Source: Lewinellaceae bacterium
GTDB lineage: Bacteria; Bacteroidota; Bacteroidia; Chitinophagales; Saprospiraceae
Direction of reading: 5' to 3'
Length of the DNA stretch: 64,000 bases
NCBI GenBank assembly: GCA_020636195.1
Contig: JACJYH010000001.1
Location: forward strand, 620,001-684,000
The notes below the pieces were generated by a model, which had not been told where the DNA came from, made no database searches, and worked only from the letters and a program-made list of their open reading frames with translations. This document shows positions 46,201 through 55,592 of this stretch, one piece after another. The position numbers were made by a program, and so were the translations under genes. Every line of letters begins with the position of its first letter. Position 1 is the stretch's first letter.

Positions 46201-49200
46201 CAGAGTGGCAATACAGCAAGCTGCAATCTGATTGTGGAAGTTTTGGATACCCAAAAGCCACATTTTACAAACTGTCCAAGACTTGACATCATTCAGAATG
46301 TGGAGACGGAGCGATGTGGTGCCTATGTGACTTTTTCGGAGCCTTTGGCAACAGATAATTGTTGGTCAGCTACAGTAACTAAAACTGACCAAACTGGGCT
46401 AAATAGCGGATCAATTTTTCCATCAGGAACCACCATCTTGGAGTATTTGGCTACAGACCCATCGGGCAATACCGCAGTATGTTCACTTCGAGTCATCGTC
46501 AATGATCACATTCCACCTACGATGGAGTGTCCGCCATCTGTCACTGAGAGCACCGATCCATGGAAGTGTAGTGCCATCGTATATACCATTGCTCCTCAAA
46601 ATGTAAATGACAACTGTAGAGACAATCTTTCTATACAGTATCAAATAGAATATCCTCTAGGCAGCGGTATCATCGTAGATGGTGGCATGGCAGATGCCAG
46701 CGGTACAGAGTTTTTGGATGGTGTGAGTCAGGTGACCTACAAGCTATCAGATCAGCCACACTTGTTGATCACTGAAGTGACCCATGATATCGGTATTACC
46801 AATGGCGGTATGGATCCTGTGCCTTACACGGTATTGACTACCAATGATTATGTAGAGATCACCAATTTGGGTGCTGCGTCCATCAATGCGAGTGGACTGC
46901 AAGTAGAGCGATTGGGCAATATGATGGCAGAAGTATTTACCATTCCTGACAATACCATCATAGGTGTGGGTCAGACCTTAGTCATTCATTTTGGCAATGG
47001 CACTGATGATCCTGCCAATCTTTTCTTTAATGTGCCATGTGCTGTAGATATGCATACAAGCCAAGGGGCAGCTTATGTGATGAGCTTCAAAGGCAGAGTT
47101 TTGGATGTAGTAGCTGTCAATGGGTTTGCCCCTATTGGTTTGGGTAGCGTTGCCGTAGTGGGTTCGACTGATTGGTCAGGAAGTATTCCGACCATGCGAT
47201 CCAAAGGCGGTGTAATTCGCAAGTTTTCTTATGACAATCATATTGCTGGAGATTGGATCGTTGCCGATGTTTGCCACATGATTACCATTGGTCAAGTGAA
47301 CCCAACCATTGATATAAGTCCGGACAATGGCACTTTGGTAGGATTCCAAAGCATCATGCCTAATATGGTAACTTGCCAATTTAAAGTAACAATCTTAGAT
47401 CAAGAACTGCCTTATTGTGGTGAATTTTTAGAGAATATTTATAATAACGCAACAAATCTAAATGTTCCAAATAGTATAGTTGGTGGCAAAGTATTTAAAT
47501 CGGTGGTCAATGTGCCTGAAGGTTTCTTGGTTGGAAACGTAGATCTCCTTGATATCGTTGGCCAACATCCTGAAATGAGTGATTTGATATTTAAATTAAC
47601 ATCACCGGAAGGTACTCAGGTTGTTTTGTTCGAAGGACTTTGTCAAGGAAGTGCAGATTTTGATTTCAGCTTAAACAGTGACTCTTTAACTTCAATTTTG
47701 GATGCACCTTGTGGACCTTTAGGTGGAGGAGGAACCTTCGCACCAATCAACTCACTTTGTAAAGTCAATGATGCATTTTATGGGGAAAATGCTCAAGGCA
47801 ATTGGACACTAGAGATCGCAGATACCACAGCAGCAAATAATGGATTATTATCCAATTGGACCCTTAGGCTTTGGGAGATCAATAACTATTCGCAAGGTGA
47901 TACCACTTACAATAATGAACCGGGTCTATGTGGTGCAGACTTTACTTGGGTACACCCTAGGATTATTGATAATTGCAAGGTCGGAACTGTGGAGTTGAAA
48001 TACCTAAGCGATATGGATATTCCGCTACCTACTAGTCCGGGTATTATCGTTCAAGCCGATACATTGACGGAATTTTTTGCTGTTGGTACGACGATAGTTC
48101 GTTATATTTTAACTGATGGCAGTGGTAACATTGATTCCTGTGAGTTTAATGTTACAATCCGAGATGTTGACAAACCTCGTGTTTCTTGTCCCGGCGACAA
48201 ATATGTATTTTTGGATGGCGGAGAATGTAGAGCACAAGTCTGTTATTGGCCTGTCCTTGCTACTGACAATTGTGCAGTTACAGATACCACATATAGCATA
48301 GAACCATGTACATTTTTTGAAATAGGCACTACACCCGTGACTATATATATCAGCGATGATGCAGGTAATGTTGATTCATGTACGTTTAAAATCTTTATCG
48401 TAGAACATGAACCAAAAAGCAATACCTTAACCTGTAATGATCATATTAATATTAGCCTTGATCAAGATTGTAAAGCAGAAATTGTTCCGGACATGCTTTT
48501 TGAAGGAGATGATTACAGGTGTTATGAAGATTATATAGTGACATTAAAAGACCCATCAGATAATGTCTTAGCAACATCCCCTTTCGTATATATAGAATAT
48601 GAAGGTAAGACGCTCACATTTTCAGTTTATGATCCAGTGTCTGGAAATAGCTGTTGGGGTACAATTTTAATAGAAGCTAAAGCGATTCCATTGATAGAAT
48701 GTCCACCCGATACGATGATTTATTGTAGTACCAACAAGGACTTGAAAGATGAGTTTGGTGATTTACTTTTGGGTGAAGTGTTACTGAAGTCTTGTAAACC
48801 GGATGTGCAAATAACCAGAGAAGATTTGATCGTTAAAAATGCGCAATGCAGTGATCCAATTGCTATTATCTATCGTACTTTCTTAGTATCAGATAAAGTG
48901 GGAAATGAAACTTCCTGCACGCAAAATATTACAGTGAAAGCATTTGATTTTGACCAAATAATATGGCCAAAAGACGCAGTTTTAAGCTGCGAACAAGTAT
49001 CTGAATTCCCTTTGGATGTACATCCTGATTCCTTAGGATATCCAATGATTGATGGAGTTATCGTTGATAAAGTCAATTCCATATGTAATTTATCACATAC
49101 TTATGAAGATCAATATTTATGGATTTGTGGTGGTAGTTATGAAATCATTAGAAAGTGGGTGGTTCGCAACAGGTGTGAGGGTCTAAGTGCCACAAACCCC

Positions 49201-52200
49201 ATTATTTATTATCAACTTATTGAAGTTTTGGACAAGAAAAATCCTACTCTTGCTCCTTGTCCAGATAATATTGTATTGAATGTGGACCCTTGGACATGCT
49301 CAGGATCAGGATTTCTACCAGTACCGGAAAATATGGGAGATAAGTGTTCACCTATTAATTTTGAAGCATATATTTTTGGAGGGGGATTTATGAATATGAC
49401 AGGGTCAATTCTTAACAACGATTTAAAAATCTTCGTTAGCAATATTAAAAAAGGATCTAACACAAAGGTAAAGTATGTTTTAACGGATGAATGTGGAAAT
49501 GAATCAATTTGTTTATTTCCAATACATGTCATTGATCAAACCCCACCAGTTACCATTGCCAAACAAAATGTCGTTTTGAGCTTATCTGGAGATGGAAATG
49601 GAGGTGGATACGCAAAACTTTATGGTTATCAAATTGACAACGGCTCATATGATCCTTGTTCAGACATCAGATTCGAGGTGAGAAGAGTTGACGGAGGCTC
49701 ATGTGGCAATGAAGGTGTAAACGGTTGGAATAACAACAGCACATTCAATGGTAACAACTTCCCTAACGAGGTACCTGGATCAATCTGGTTCCACCCAATG
49801 GATAGTAAATTCACACCTGCAGATGGCAACTATGACACAGATGTTGGCGAGTTTGTGAAGTTCTGTTGTGAGGACATCCCTGCAGGAGAGGAATATGGTT
49901 TACATGATGTAGAGTTACGAGTATGGGATGATGGTAATATGAATGGTATCTATGGTGATAACTTTATCATAGATGGCATGAAGGACAATTACAATACCAC
50001 ATGGGTAACAGTAAGAGTAGAGAACAAGTTACCACCTCATTTAGTATGTCCACCGGATGTAGAGGTGTCATGTGACATGGAGTTGAACCTAAGCGTAGGA
50101 GAAGATACCAATGTTAATGATGTAGACTTGACGATGACAGGATACCCACATGCAACAGACCTATGTAATGGCTTAGACGTTACATACAGAGACGCATGGG
50201 TAGGTGCATATGACGATATCTGTAAGTCAGGAACAATCAGAAGAACGTTTACAGCGAAGAAAGGAAGTGTAAGTGTAACATGTGTACAATACATCACAGT
50301 TATAACAAATACCTTCCCATTCACAGTAACCTTCCCACAAGATGGACAGACAACAGCATGGGATAGATGTGGATTCAGTATAGATGACATCAATGATCAG
50401 AACAACTTCTTGATCAAGCGTCCGGTTGTGAACAATGGGCCATGTGACATCGTATTGGAAAATGTGAAGATAGACACATTCTTGAATGAGAATGGTGCAT
50501 GTAAGAAGTGGAAAGTGACGTACAATTACTTGAACTGGTGTACTAAGGAAGAAAGAGGACCATTTGTACACTACTATACTTTCAAGGATGTAGAGGCACC
50601 GATATTGACATGTAACAATCAGATGTTTGCAGCCAATCCATTGGCATCAAATCCAAATGGCGCATGTTATGGCAGCGTAGTACTAGAGGCATCAGCAACC
50701 GATCCATTGATATGTGCAGAGGAGAGCTGGGTTAAGTGGCAAGTATTTGCAGACTTATGGGCCAATGGAACAGTTGACAGATTGGGAAGTACGTTTGTAA
50801 ACAAAGCCTACAATGGTATCTGGGTATATGTACCTAAGTACACAGCAACAGGAGCATTGAATCCAGCATGGACGAACTTACAGACATTACATCCGAACGT
50901 AGTATTGGCAGATGATCTCTATGTAACATACATCAAGCCATCCGCAGCGAGCGGTGGAACAGTGAAGTTACCGGCCTTCGATCTATTGGGTGAGAATATC
51001 AACCACAAAGTATTGTGGAAGGTAACAGATGGTTGTGGTAATGTAGATCAGTGTGAGAGCACAATCATGTCAGTGGACAAGAAAGCGCCAACACCATACT
51101 GCGTAAGCGTACATACAGCGATCATGCAGACCACACCTAAGATGGTAGAATTGTGGGCAGTAGACTTCAACAAAGGATCATTTGACAACTGTACACCACA
51201 GTCTAAGTTGTTCTACACATTTGACGGAACACAGCCGATCTTATCAAGAATCAATGAGGTTCACTACTTCAAAGGAGTTGGACAAAATGCGACATTAGCA
51301 GAATACAATCAAGGTAAAGCATACAAGTGGTTACCAACATCAAGAAGTGCAGGTCACATCTGGTTGGCAGCTGGTGACTATGCAGTGAATGTGAGTGTAT
51401 GGGATGAGGCATGGAATACTGACTTCTGTACCGTAAGTCTGCAAATCCTAGATGATAGCAATTCATCAAGGGTGAGCGGAAATGTGTTATCCATGATGCA
51501 AATACCAATGGAAAATGTGCTAGTTAATTACCAAGACAATACAGGTAACGATAAATCAGCCCAAACCAATAGCAATGGAAAATTTGAGATTATAGTTGGA
51601 AATGGAAGTTTTGTAAATGTGGCGTTGGATAAGAATATTGAATTCATGGATGGTGTATCTACCTTGGATTTGGTTATGATTCAAAGACATATATTGGGAA
51701 TAGAGAATTTTGCTAGTCCTTACAAGGTCATTGCTGCAGATGCAGATAATAATGGTAAAATATCTGTAAATGATTTGTCTGAAATAAGAAAGTTGATTTT
51801 AGGCATCAATACAGAATATCCGCACAATAAGAGTTGGAGATTCACTTCTGATAACCAGAAAATGGATCAGGATAATCCATTCCCATTCATTGAGAAATTA
51901 GATGTTCCAAATTTGACATCTGATATAGATGAGCAGAATTTCACTGGAATCAAAATCGGTGATGTTAACGGATCTGCCGTGGTTAATCCATTTGGAAATT
52001 TAGTTGAAACACGTACTCAGAAAGGAATTAAATTTAGTGTTGCTGATGTAATCATCCAACCTGGTGAGACAGTGAGAATTCCTGTGACAGCAAGCAACTA
52101 CAACGACATCTTCGGATACCAGTTCACAATGGGTATGAGAGGAACACTGTTTGTGGAAGTTGAGTCAGGTGCATTGGCTATGACAAATGCAAATGTAGGT

Positions 52201-52680
52201 GTCCACACCGGTAAATTGACGATGAGCTATTCAAGTGATGAAGCAGTGAGTGTAACTGAGGGCGAAGTATTGTTCACATTAGTGTTGAAAGCTACAGAAG
52301 CAACAACCGTAAGTGAAGTATTGAGCATGGGATCAGACATCACACCTGCAGAATCATACATTGGTAAGGATATGGAAGTAGGTAAGGTGAGCTTAGAGGT
52401 AAGAAATGCAGAGACAGCAGAATTTGCATTGTACCAAAACGAACCAAACCCATTCAGAACAGAGACAGTAATCAGATACAACATGCCTGAGGCAGGATCT
52501 GCAACGATCACAGTATATGATGTAGCAGGTAAAGTAGCTGCGCAGAGAGTTGTAAATGCTGTTAAAGGTATGAATACTGAGAAATTCACAAGAGCGGACA
52601 TCAATGCAAGCGGCGTACTAATGTACAAAGTAGAAAGTGGTGACCACGTAGGTACTAAGAAGATGATCATCATCGACTAA
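40288..52680 (+). CDS. Giant multidomain secreted protein with lipase-like, M23, SLH, HYR and T9SS domains
   Basis: About 4130 residues. ATG 40288 gives a signal peptide (cleavage near AFSQ); a TTG eight codons upstream is also open. Order by residue: alpha/beta-hydrolase, about 33-370 (HGWAG near 42, nucleophile loop GHSMGG at 185-190); a jelly-roll-like region; an M23 peptidase-like domain, 685-855 (ADDTYAWD, and HLHFAI at 834-839); SLH-like repeats, 970-1205; fibronectin III near 1355-1450; HYR repeats to about 1745; a proprotein-convertase P-domain-like module 1750-1900; more HYR; a lamin-tail domain about 2157-2341; a second P-like module to about 2530; HYR and unassigned repeats; then dockerin-like, cohesin-like and T9SS type A domains. 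An active lipase or peptidoglycan hydrolase seems possible; the combination is unusual. A strong terminator follows. Confidence 0.85.
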   Translation: MNFSFTTFWKMMAVAVVIIIFNDKAFSQAECDCPYPIIFVHGWAGSEESWADFIDEVKPFWKGQPDVFYAVLNANRQELNIPGILSPRAISGVDGILGNQDDDVLFSFINEDNILLNSCLYSVNFDNFWNEDSNAPLIIKNSQASPPPYSSDSNESAAFKQGYALGKAIERVLLATSKEKVILVGHSMGGLAIREYLQRRTGNSPTWWVNQNVSNGHQVAKVFTVGTPHLGSNTGDEAPDFAGPLASALLGFDLQSEAVRDLRYSYNNDQHPGVYLFGGSEGTIPITQGTNEYYYNLDVNCNGTDQESVEGINEAGTSLPWNGTTFNPQLPLPSDIKYSYYVSDVAFLPAILPANSDGIVLANRQWLYQGGSGSSTDFLNGSSIPTPFFNQSHFLSDRITVRNSSHVSALEQYLNGLGSFETYETGDFHNVVRGLDEADYPYFAYKIDFDKQYAGLAQKRADKVPTNSAAWGNGDNMVDSDWYLVDLNQSGLSSNQSIKIDFSPVSSYVSEYKLEIFNGNINEYSNDISSPYFISGNTNTSLQTKTVPISFFNSSQFYIRITNQLTNEQAWRYPYKINVTVEEVCQLTKIDATGNYTCNEIEVTIDGDPNIIYQVGETDNTGGTTANAQPIFLEGGTTAMVPFNNDNSGWVTIYATDIDNPDCPVITKQINIPECINVSISTADFPEKIHSPVYGDLTIDKNYYGGSNISSTHWLFWQWGAETGDCLVPFTHCAGKGIVGGNGVRADDTYAWDCNLAGDADVGKPVYAIANGERVSEGGWGGSACNQLLIRHTLPNGRVWYSSYLHLNTRIIQDCYKMGEQIGTVGDECAANNHLHFAIYTKDEVGTFISHDAEIIPNSVEVNFGQVLIGGRAEDPTDIVVHFEVPMHLSDNGIAGVSNVTIGGVSLPVGSFLVTSLGNKLFKFIITDIPANLFENQNYYDLQFNIVGSSDNITGYGSNMVYFLGSAATAFNDYDGNHGIKQGPAEKYINTATYYGLFKGYANGRFGPNDQLTRGQAAKVICDIAIKANKLNLNVSNEPFIDVPQCHEFFPYIQTLKNEDIVVGIGNDSFGVNGYFSYEAMAKILVKALRIDLEFDKYCIIDDLKSHTGIYRQPISIDDFAPGTDASLIDFMIFLDRIVAWTDHSLDSDKPAGQNSKCRDWERLIEKSAFDVSTSGGLVDGKSPLKRGDFAIVASKAYELVTGLNQPSECGGTTPSPMIRPSIMTRSNAKECSGDPIPFASNIGTHTIIGSKLTLPAITTSDAPSAVNTEIVMYNGDVKEWDGPEFDANGNKLAYFWESNGGDLEIVIPGDFSRVTFTPPFVSSPTSFNLYLWLGNDKGKISQANINIIVLPEGCCPLSSNLKVNSVSETTANISWSNIGNGDEVGNYTIELSTDNVNWSIYASNYSSTSINLTGLITGQTYYARVISNCTNGTISANSTEVSFTTQGLIIGGGVGECLEGESDTENPIFLNCPSNTITFGNDPDECGAYANWAIPIADDNCLLESVTQTSGPASGSFLSPGVYNIIYTAIDTAGNSSNCEFQVKVIDTQLPEINCPQDVTVSTDIGVCEASVNNIAPEFAFDNCNYSVTWIAIGTTPNNGVDDASGTIFPIGTTTLTYFISELSNPDGNRTATCDIIVTVIDDETPMITCPANVTIGTSMGGIDDCEGEYTWTHPTPTDNCGVTLYTITYNNPDGTTEGPINLVGLGGTSVTRDFYKGLTTMLYRVEDAAGNFIECTFTVLVLDDENPMIFCEEVVATNQFTFETPIDIRPNDVTQAIIHVAPSMTITDFNILALAGTHPDMGDLTVTLTSPAGTTVTLFDGLCISSADFDMALDDAATASVTTAACGPLGGGSTLIPQELLAAFNGENSAGDWVLTFTNNHIGKCGVLTDYRIQIIGNDVTAAGNRLQVQADPHTCTYTMLGTDFDPRFTDNCPDPYIRHNYIFGPFDSTLQGSEFSLGEHTVTWTVYDQSGNTASCNLIVEVLDTQKPHFTNCPRLDIIQNVETERCGAYVTFSEPLATDNCWSATVTKTDQTGLNSGSIFPSGTTILEYLATDPSGNTAVCSLRVIVNDHIPPTMECPPSVTESTDPWKCSAIVYTIAPQNVNDNCRDNLSIQYQIEYPLGSGIIVDGGMADASGTEFLDGVSQVTYKLSDQPHLLITEVTHDIGITNGGMDPVPYTVLTTNDYVEITNLGAASINASGLQVERLGNMMAEVFTIPDNTIIGVGQTLVIHFGNGTDDPANLFFNVPCAVDMHTSQGAAYVMSFKGRVLDVVAVNGFAPIGLGSVAVVGSTDWSGSIPTMRSKGGVIRKFSYDNHIAGDWIVADVCHMITIGQVNPTIDISPDNGTLVGFQSIMPNMVTCQFKVTILDQELPYCGEFLENIYNNATNLNVPNSIVGGKVFKSVVNVPEGFLVGNVDLLDIVGQHPEMSDLIFKLTSPEGTQVVLFEGLCQGSADFDFSLNSDSLTSILDAPCGPLGGGGTFAPINSLCKVNDAFYGENAQGNWTLEIADTTAANNGLLSNWTLRLWEINNYSQGDTTYNNEPGLCGADFTWVHPRIIDNCKVGTVELKYLSDMDIPLPTSPGIIVQADTLTEFFAVGTTIVRYILTDGSGNIDSCEFNVTIRDVDKPRVSCPGDKYVFLDGGECRAQVCYWPVLATDNCAVTDTTYSIEPCTFFEIGTTPVTIYISDDAGNVDSCTFKIFIVEHEPKSNTLTCNDHINISLDQDCKAEIVPDMLFEGDDYRCYEDYIVTLKDPSDNVLATSPFVYIEYEGKTLTFSVYDPVSGNSCWGTILIEAKAIPLIECPPDTMIYCSTNKDLKDEFGDLLLGEVLLKSCKPDVQITREDLIVKNAQCSDPIAIIYRTFLVSDKVGNETSCTQNITVKAFDFDQIIWPKDAVLSCEQVSEFPLDVHPDSLGYPMIDGVIVDKVNSICNLSHTYEDQYLWICGGSYEIIRKWVVRNRCEGLSATNPIIYYQLIEVLDKKNPTLAPCPDNIVLNVDPWTCSGSGFLPVPENMGDKCSPINFEAYIFGGGFMNMTGSILNNDLKIFVSNIKKGSNTKVKYVLTDECGNESICLFPIHVIDQTPPVTIAKQNVVLSLSGDGNGGGYAKLYGYQIDNGSYDPCSDIRFEVRRVDGGSCGNEGVNGWNNNSTFNGNNFPNEVPGSIWFHPMDSKFTPADGNYDTDVGEFVKFCCEDIPAGEEYGLHDVELRVWDDGNMNGIYGDNFIIDGMKDNYNTTWVTVRVENKLPPHLVCPPDVEVSCDMELNLSVGEDTNVNDVDLTMTGYPHATDLCNGLDVTYRDAWVGAYDDICKSGTIRRTFTAKKGSVSVTCVQYITVITNTFPFTVTFPQDGQTTAWDRCGFSIDDINDQNNFLIKRPVVNNGPCDIVLENVKIDTFLNENGACKKWKVTYNYLNWCTKEERGPFVHYYTFKDVEAPILTCNNQMFAANPLASNPNGACYGSVVLEASATDPLICAEESWVKWQVFADLWANGTVDRLGSTFVNKAYNGIWVYVPKYTATGALNPAWTNLQTLHPNVVLADDLYVTYIKPSAASGGTVKLPAFDLLGENINHKVLWKVTDGCGNVDQCESTIMSVDKKAPTPYCVSVHTAIMQTTPKMVELWAVDFNKGSFDNCTPQSKLFYTFDGTQPILSRINEVHYFKGVGQNATLAEYNQGKAYKWLPTSRSAGHIWLAAGDYAVNVSVWDEAWNTDFCTVSLQILDDSNSSRVSGNVLSMMQIPMENVLVNYQDNTGNDKSAQTNSNGKFEIIVGNGSFVNVALDKNIEFMDGVSTLDLVMIQRHILGIENFASPYKVIAADADNNGKISVNDLSEIRKLILGINTEYPHNKSWRFTSDNQKMDQDNPFPFIEKLDVPNLTSDIDEQNFTGIKIGDVNGSAVVNPFGNLVETRTQKGIKFSVADVIIQPGETVRIPVTASNYNDIFGYQFTMGMRGTLFVEVESGALAMTNANVGVHTGKLTMSYSSDEAVSVTEGEVLFTLVLKATEATTVSEVLSMGSDITPAESYIGKDMEVGKVSLEVRNAETAEFALYQNEPNPFRTETVIRYNMPEAGSATITVYDVAGKVAAQRVVNAVKGMNTEKFTRADINASGVLMYKVESGDHVGTKKMIIID

Positions 52681-52705
52681 TCGATGAAATGACCATAAAC
52701 GCAAT

Positions 52706-52735
52706 AAAAAAGCCACTCAATCGAGTGGCTTTTTT
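52706..52735 (+). terminator. Rho-independent terminator of giant gene
   Basis: AGCCACTC, loop AATC, GAGTGGCT, flanked by AAAAA on the left and TTTTTT on the right. The stem is perfect and may work in both directions. It begins about 25 bases after the stop. Confidence 0.9.
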
Positions 52736-52898
52736 ATTTAGGTAACGGATAAAAAGTTTATTTATCTTGAAAACAACCTTTCTGATTAAAAATGGATATA
52801 CGACTTAAAATATGTAAGAATAGACTAAAGATGTTTAAGGAATTCAATAAAGCTAAATGACTAGAGATGCAGTCCATTATAAAAAAATGTATATATAT

Positions 52899-52992
52899 AC
52901 CAAATATTCGAAATATCGACCGAATATACGAATTTATTCCTTGCTTAGAATTTAACTTCTTACATTTGTAGATATATTTTAGTCTCAGTCTC
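52899..52992 (+). promoter_or_regulatory. Upstream element shared by giant gene and its paralogue, copy 2
   Basis: Partner of 39944-40045. It carries a perfect inverted repeat, ATATTCG-N10-CGAATAT at 52904-52927, and ends TTTTAGTCTCAGTCTC. The start codon of the paralogue lies 163 bases downstream; in the giant gene the spacing is about 240 bases. The intergenic stretch 52741-53155 holds no other recognisable feature. Confidence 0.65.
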
Positions 52993-53155
52993 AGAATTCG
53001 AAAATCTTTCCCTATGCCTAGCCATGATGTTGTAATCCATGATTCTCCCCTTCCCCTAAGCAATCGCTTTTGATTGGGCTATGAGGCATTGTTCACCGCA
53101 CCATGATTTAGGTGCTTGATGACAATTTTTTATAACCAAATTACAACGTACAAAC

Positions 53156-55453
53156 ATGAACAGTAGAATTACCCAAACATTATTTTTGGTATTATTATTC
53201 GGGCAAATAAATGCTCAAAGCTTTTTTAATACCACCGGAGAAATACAATGTGCCTCCATTTTTTTGGGAAGTAAAGCCATTCTTGATAATCCCCCCATTG
53301 TCAATGATTATAACAAACAAAATCTCAACTCGAGCCAAAACTCCACATTGATAGGCTCAGGAGGCCTTGTACTGACATGTAATAACCAGATGTTTTCAGC
53401 CAATCCGCTGATGTCTGACCCCACTGGTGAATGTTATGCAAGTATAATACTTGAAGCATCGGCTACTGACTCACTGATATGTGCTGACCAGAGCGGACTT
53501 CAGTGGCAAGTATGTGCAGACTTATGGAATAATGGAACAATTGACAGAATAGGATCATCGCAAATCGACATAGCATACGATGGAATCTGGTTACATATTT
53601 TTAAGTATTTGGCAACAGGGAATTTAAATCCTGAATGGGTTAAGATCCAAGCCATATTTGCTAACCTAGTTTTGGCTGATGATGTGTATGTGACACATAT
53701 AGAGCCATCTCCTGCGAGTGGTGGCTCCGTGAAGTTGCCTGCATTCGATCTTATAAAAGAAAATGTTGCGCACACAGTAGTATGGAAGGTGAAAGATGGT
53801 TGTGACAATGTAGATATTTGTGAGGCAAAGATCATGTCTGTTGATAAAAAAGCACCAACACCATATTGTGTTAGTATATATACAGCAAATCTGCAATCAA
53901 ATCCCAAATTCATAGAATTGTGGGCTGTGAACTTCAACAAAGGCTCATTTGACAATTGTACAGAGCAGTCAAAATTGTGTTATACATTTGATGGCACACA
54001 ACCTGTATTATCCAGGATCAATGAGGTTCACTACTTCAAGGGTGTGGGAGAGATCGCTACATTGGCAGAATACAATCTAGGTAAAGCATATAAATGGTCA
54101 CCACCAACAAGAAGTGCGGGTCATATTTGGTTAGTTGATGGAGAATTCGCTGTCGACGTTAGTGTATGGGATGAGGCTTGGAATACGGACTTCTGTACTG
54201 TTTCAGTCAGTCTTGGTTGTACTTTGTCTGCTGGGTCAAATATAGCAGGAAACGTAAAGACTTTCAAAGGCCAACCGGTTAATGGAGTAGATATAGTAAT
54301 TCAATCATCGGGTCAACCTGAGTATCCAATGGTCGTCACTACCGATACTTCAGGTACATACCTAAAGGCTGTAAACTATAATTATAATTACATAATTAGT
54401 GCAAGAAAAGGGGGTGATTATTTAAATGGAGTTTCTACCATCGACTTAGTGCTTATGCAGAGACATATCTTAGGCAGACAATCCATCACAAATCCATATT
54501 TATTGATAGCGGCAGATGCGGACAACAATCGGAAGATTACATCGAATGACTTATTAGAATTGAGAAAATTGATCTTGGGATTATACCGGGAATTGCCGAA
54601 TAATGCGAGCTGGAGATTTCCGATTGCAGCACAGACATTGAATCCAATGAATCCATTCCCATTTGTTGAAGAAATTGTGCTTTTTAATCTCATGTCAGAT
54701 CAATTAAATCAAAACTTTGTAGCAGTGAAGATTGGGGATATCGATGGCAATGTTAATGTAGGAGCAGTAACTGCAGTAGAAACTAGAACTGCTAAAAAAG
54801 TTGGATTTGCTGTAGAAAATCTGGCTATAGTAGCAGGTGAGACAGTGAGAATCCCTGTGACAGCAAGCAACTACAACGACATCTTCGGATTTCAGTTTAC
54901 AATTGGTGTGAGAGGTGCACAGTTTGTAGAGGTTGAGTCAGGCGCATTGGCCGTGACAAATGCAAATGTAGGAGTTCACACCGGTAAATTGACGATGAGC
55001 TATTCCAATGATGAAGCAGAGAGCGTAACTGAGGGTGAAGTATTGTTTACATTAGTGATGAAAGCTACAGAATCAACAACACTAGGTGAAGCATTGCACA
55101 TAGGATCAGACATCATACCCGCAGAATCCTATATTGGTAATGATATGGAAATTGGCAAGGTAAGCTTAGAGTTCAGAAATGCAGAGGCATCAGAATTTGC
55201 ATTGTACCAAAACGAACCAAACCCATTCAGAACAGAGACAGTAATCAGATACAACATGCCTGAAGCAGGATCAGCAACGATCACAGTATATGATGTAGCA
55301 GGTAAAGTAGCTGCACAGAGAGTTGTAAATGCTGCTAAAGGTATGAATACTGAGAAATTTACAAGAGCGGACATCAATGCAAGCGGCGTACTTTTGTACA
55401 AAGTAGAAAGTGGCGACCACGTAGCTACAAAGAAAATGATCATCATCGACTAA
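53156..55453 (+). CDS. Secreted T9SS protein paralogous to the C-terminal end of the giant protein
   Basis: A 765-residue protein with signal peptide MNSRITQTLFLVLLFGQINA. From residue 72 (LTCNNQMFSANPLMSDPTGE) it matches giant-protein residues about 3440-3725 for 280 residues, then a dockerin-like region (ADADNNRKITSNDLLELRKL), a cohesin-like module and an almost identical T9SS tail (LYQNEPNPFRTETVIRYNMP). It lacks the lipase, M23, SLH, HYR, P and lamin-tail parts. The final 620 bases are far more similar to the giant gene than the middle, suggesting gene conversion. The dockerin- and cohesin-like pair could mediate intra- or intermolecular binding. Confidence 0.88.
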   Translation: MNSRITQTLFLVLLFGQINAQSFFNTTGEIQCASIFLGSKAILDNPPIVNDYNKQNLNSSQNSTLIGSGGLVLTCNNQMFSANPLMSDPTGECYASIILEASATDSLICADQSGLQWQVCADLWNNGTIDRIGSSQIDIAYDGIWLHIFKYLATGNLNPEWVKIQAIFANLVLADDVYVTHIEPSPASGGSVKLPAFDLIKENVAHTVVWKVKDGCDNVDICEAKIMSVDKKAPTPYCVSIYTANLQSNPKFIELWAVNFNKGSFDNCTEQSKLCYTFDGTQPVLSRINEVHYFKGVGEIATLAEYNLGKAYKWSPPTRSAGHIWLVDGEFAVDVSVWDEAWNTDFCTVSVSLGCTLSAGSNIAGNVKTFKGQPVNGVDIVIQSSGQPEYPMVVTTDTSGTYLKAVNYNYNYIISARKGGDYLNGVSTIDLVLMQRHILGRQSITNPYLLIAADADNNRKITSNDLLELRKLILGLYRELPNNASWRFPIAAQTLNPMNPFPFVEEIVLFNLMSDQLNQNFVAVKIGDIDGNVNVGAVTAVETRTAKKVGFAVENLAIVAGETVRIPVTASNYNDIFGFQFTIGVRGAQFVEVESGALAVTNANVGVHTGKLTMSYSNDEAESVTEGEVLFTLVMKATESTTLGEALHIGSDIIPAESYIGNDMEIGKVSLEFRNAEASEFALYQNEPNPFRTETVIRYNMPEAGSATITVYDVAGKVAAQRVVNAAKGMNTEKFTRADINASGVLLYKVESGDHVATKKMIIID

Positions 55454-55592
55454 TCGGAGATGGTGTATACAGATATGGTAAAAATATTGGTGAGACTTAG
55501 GATAGTTCCGTTCTTGCTAGATGGATCATTAACAATAAAAATACTTCAATACTTTCTCCTTATACTAAAAAATGGTTGCGGATGCTTTTTTT

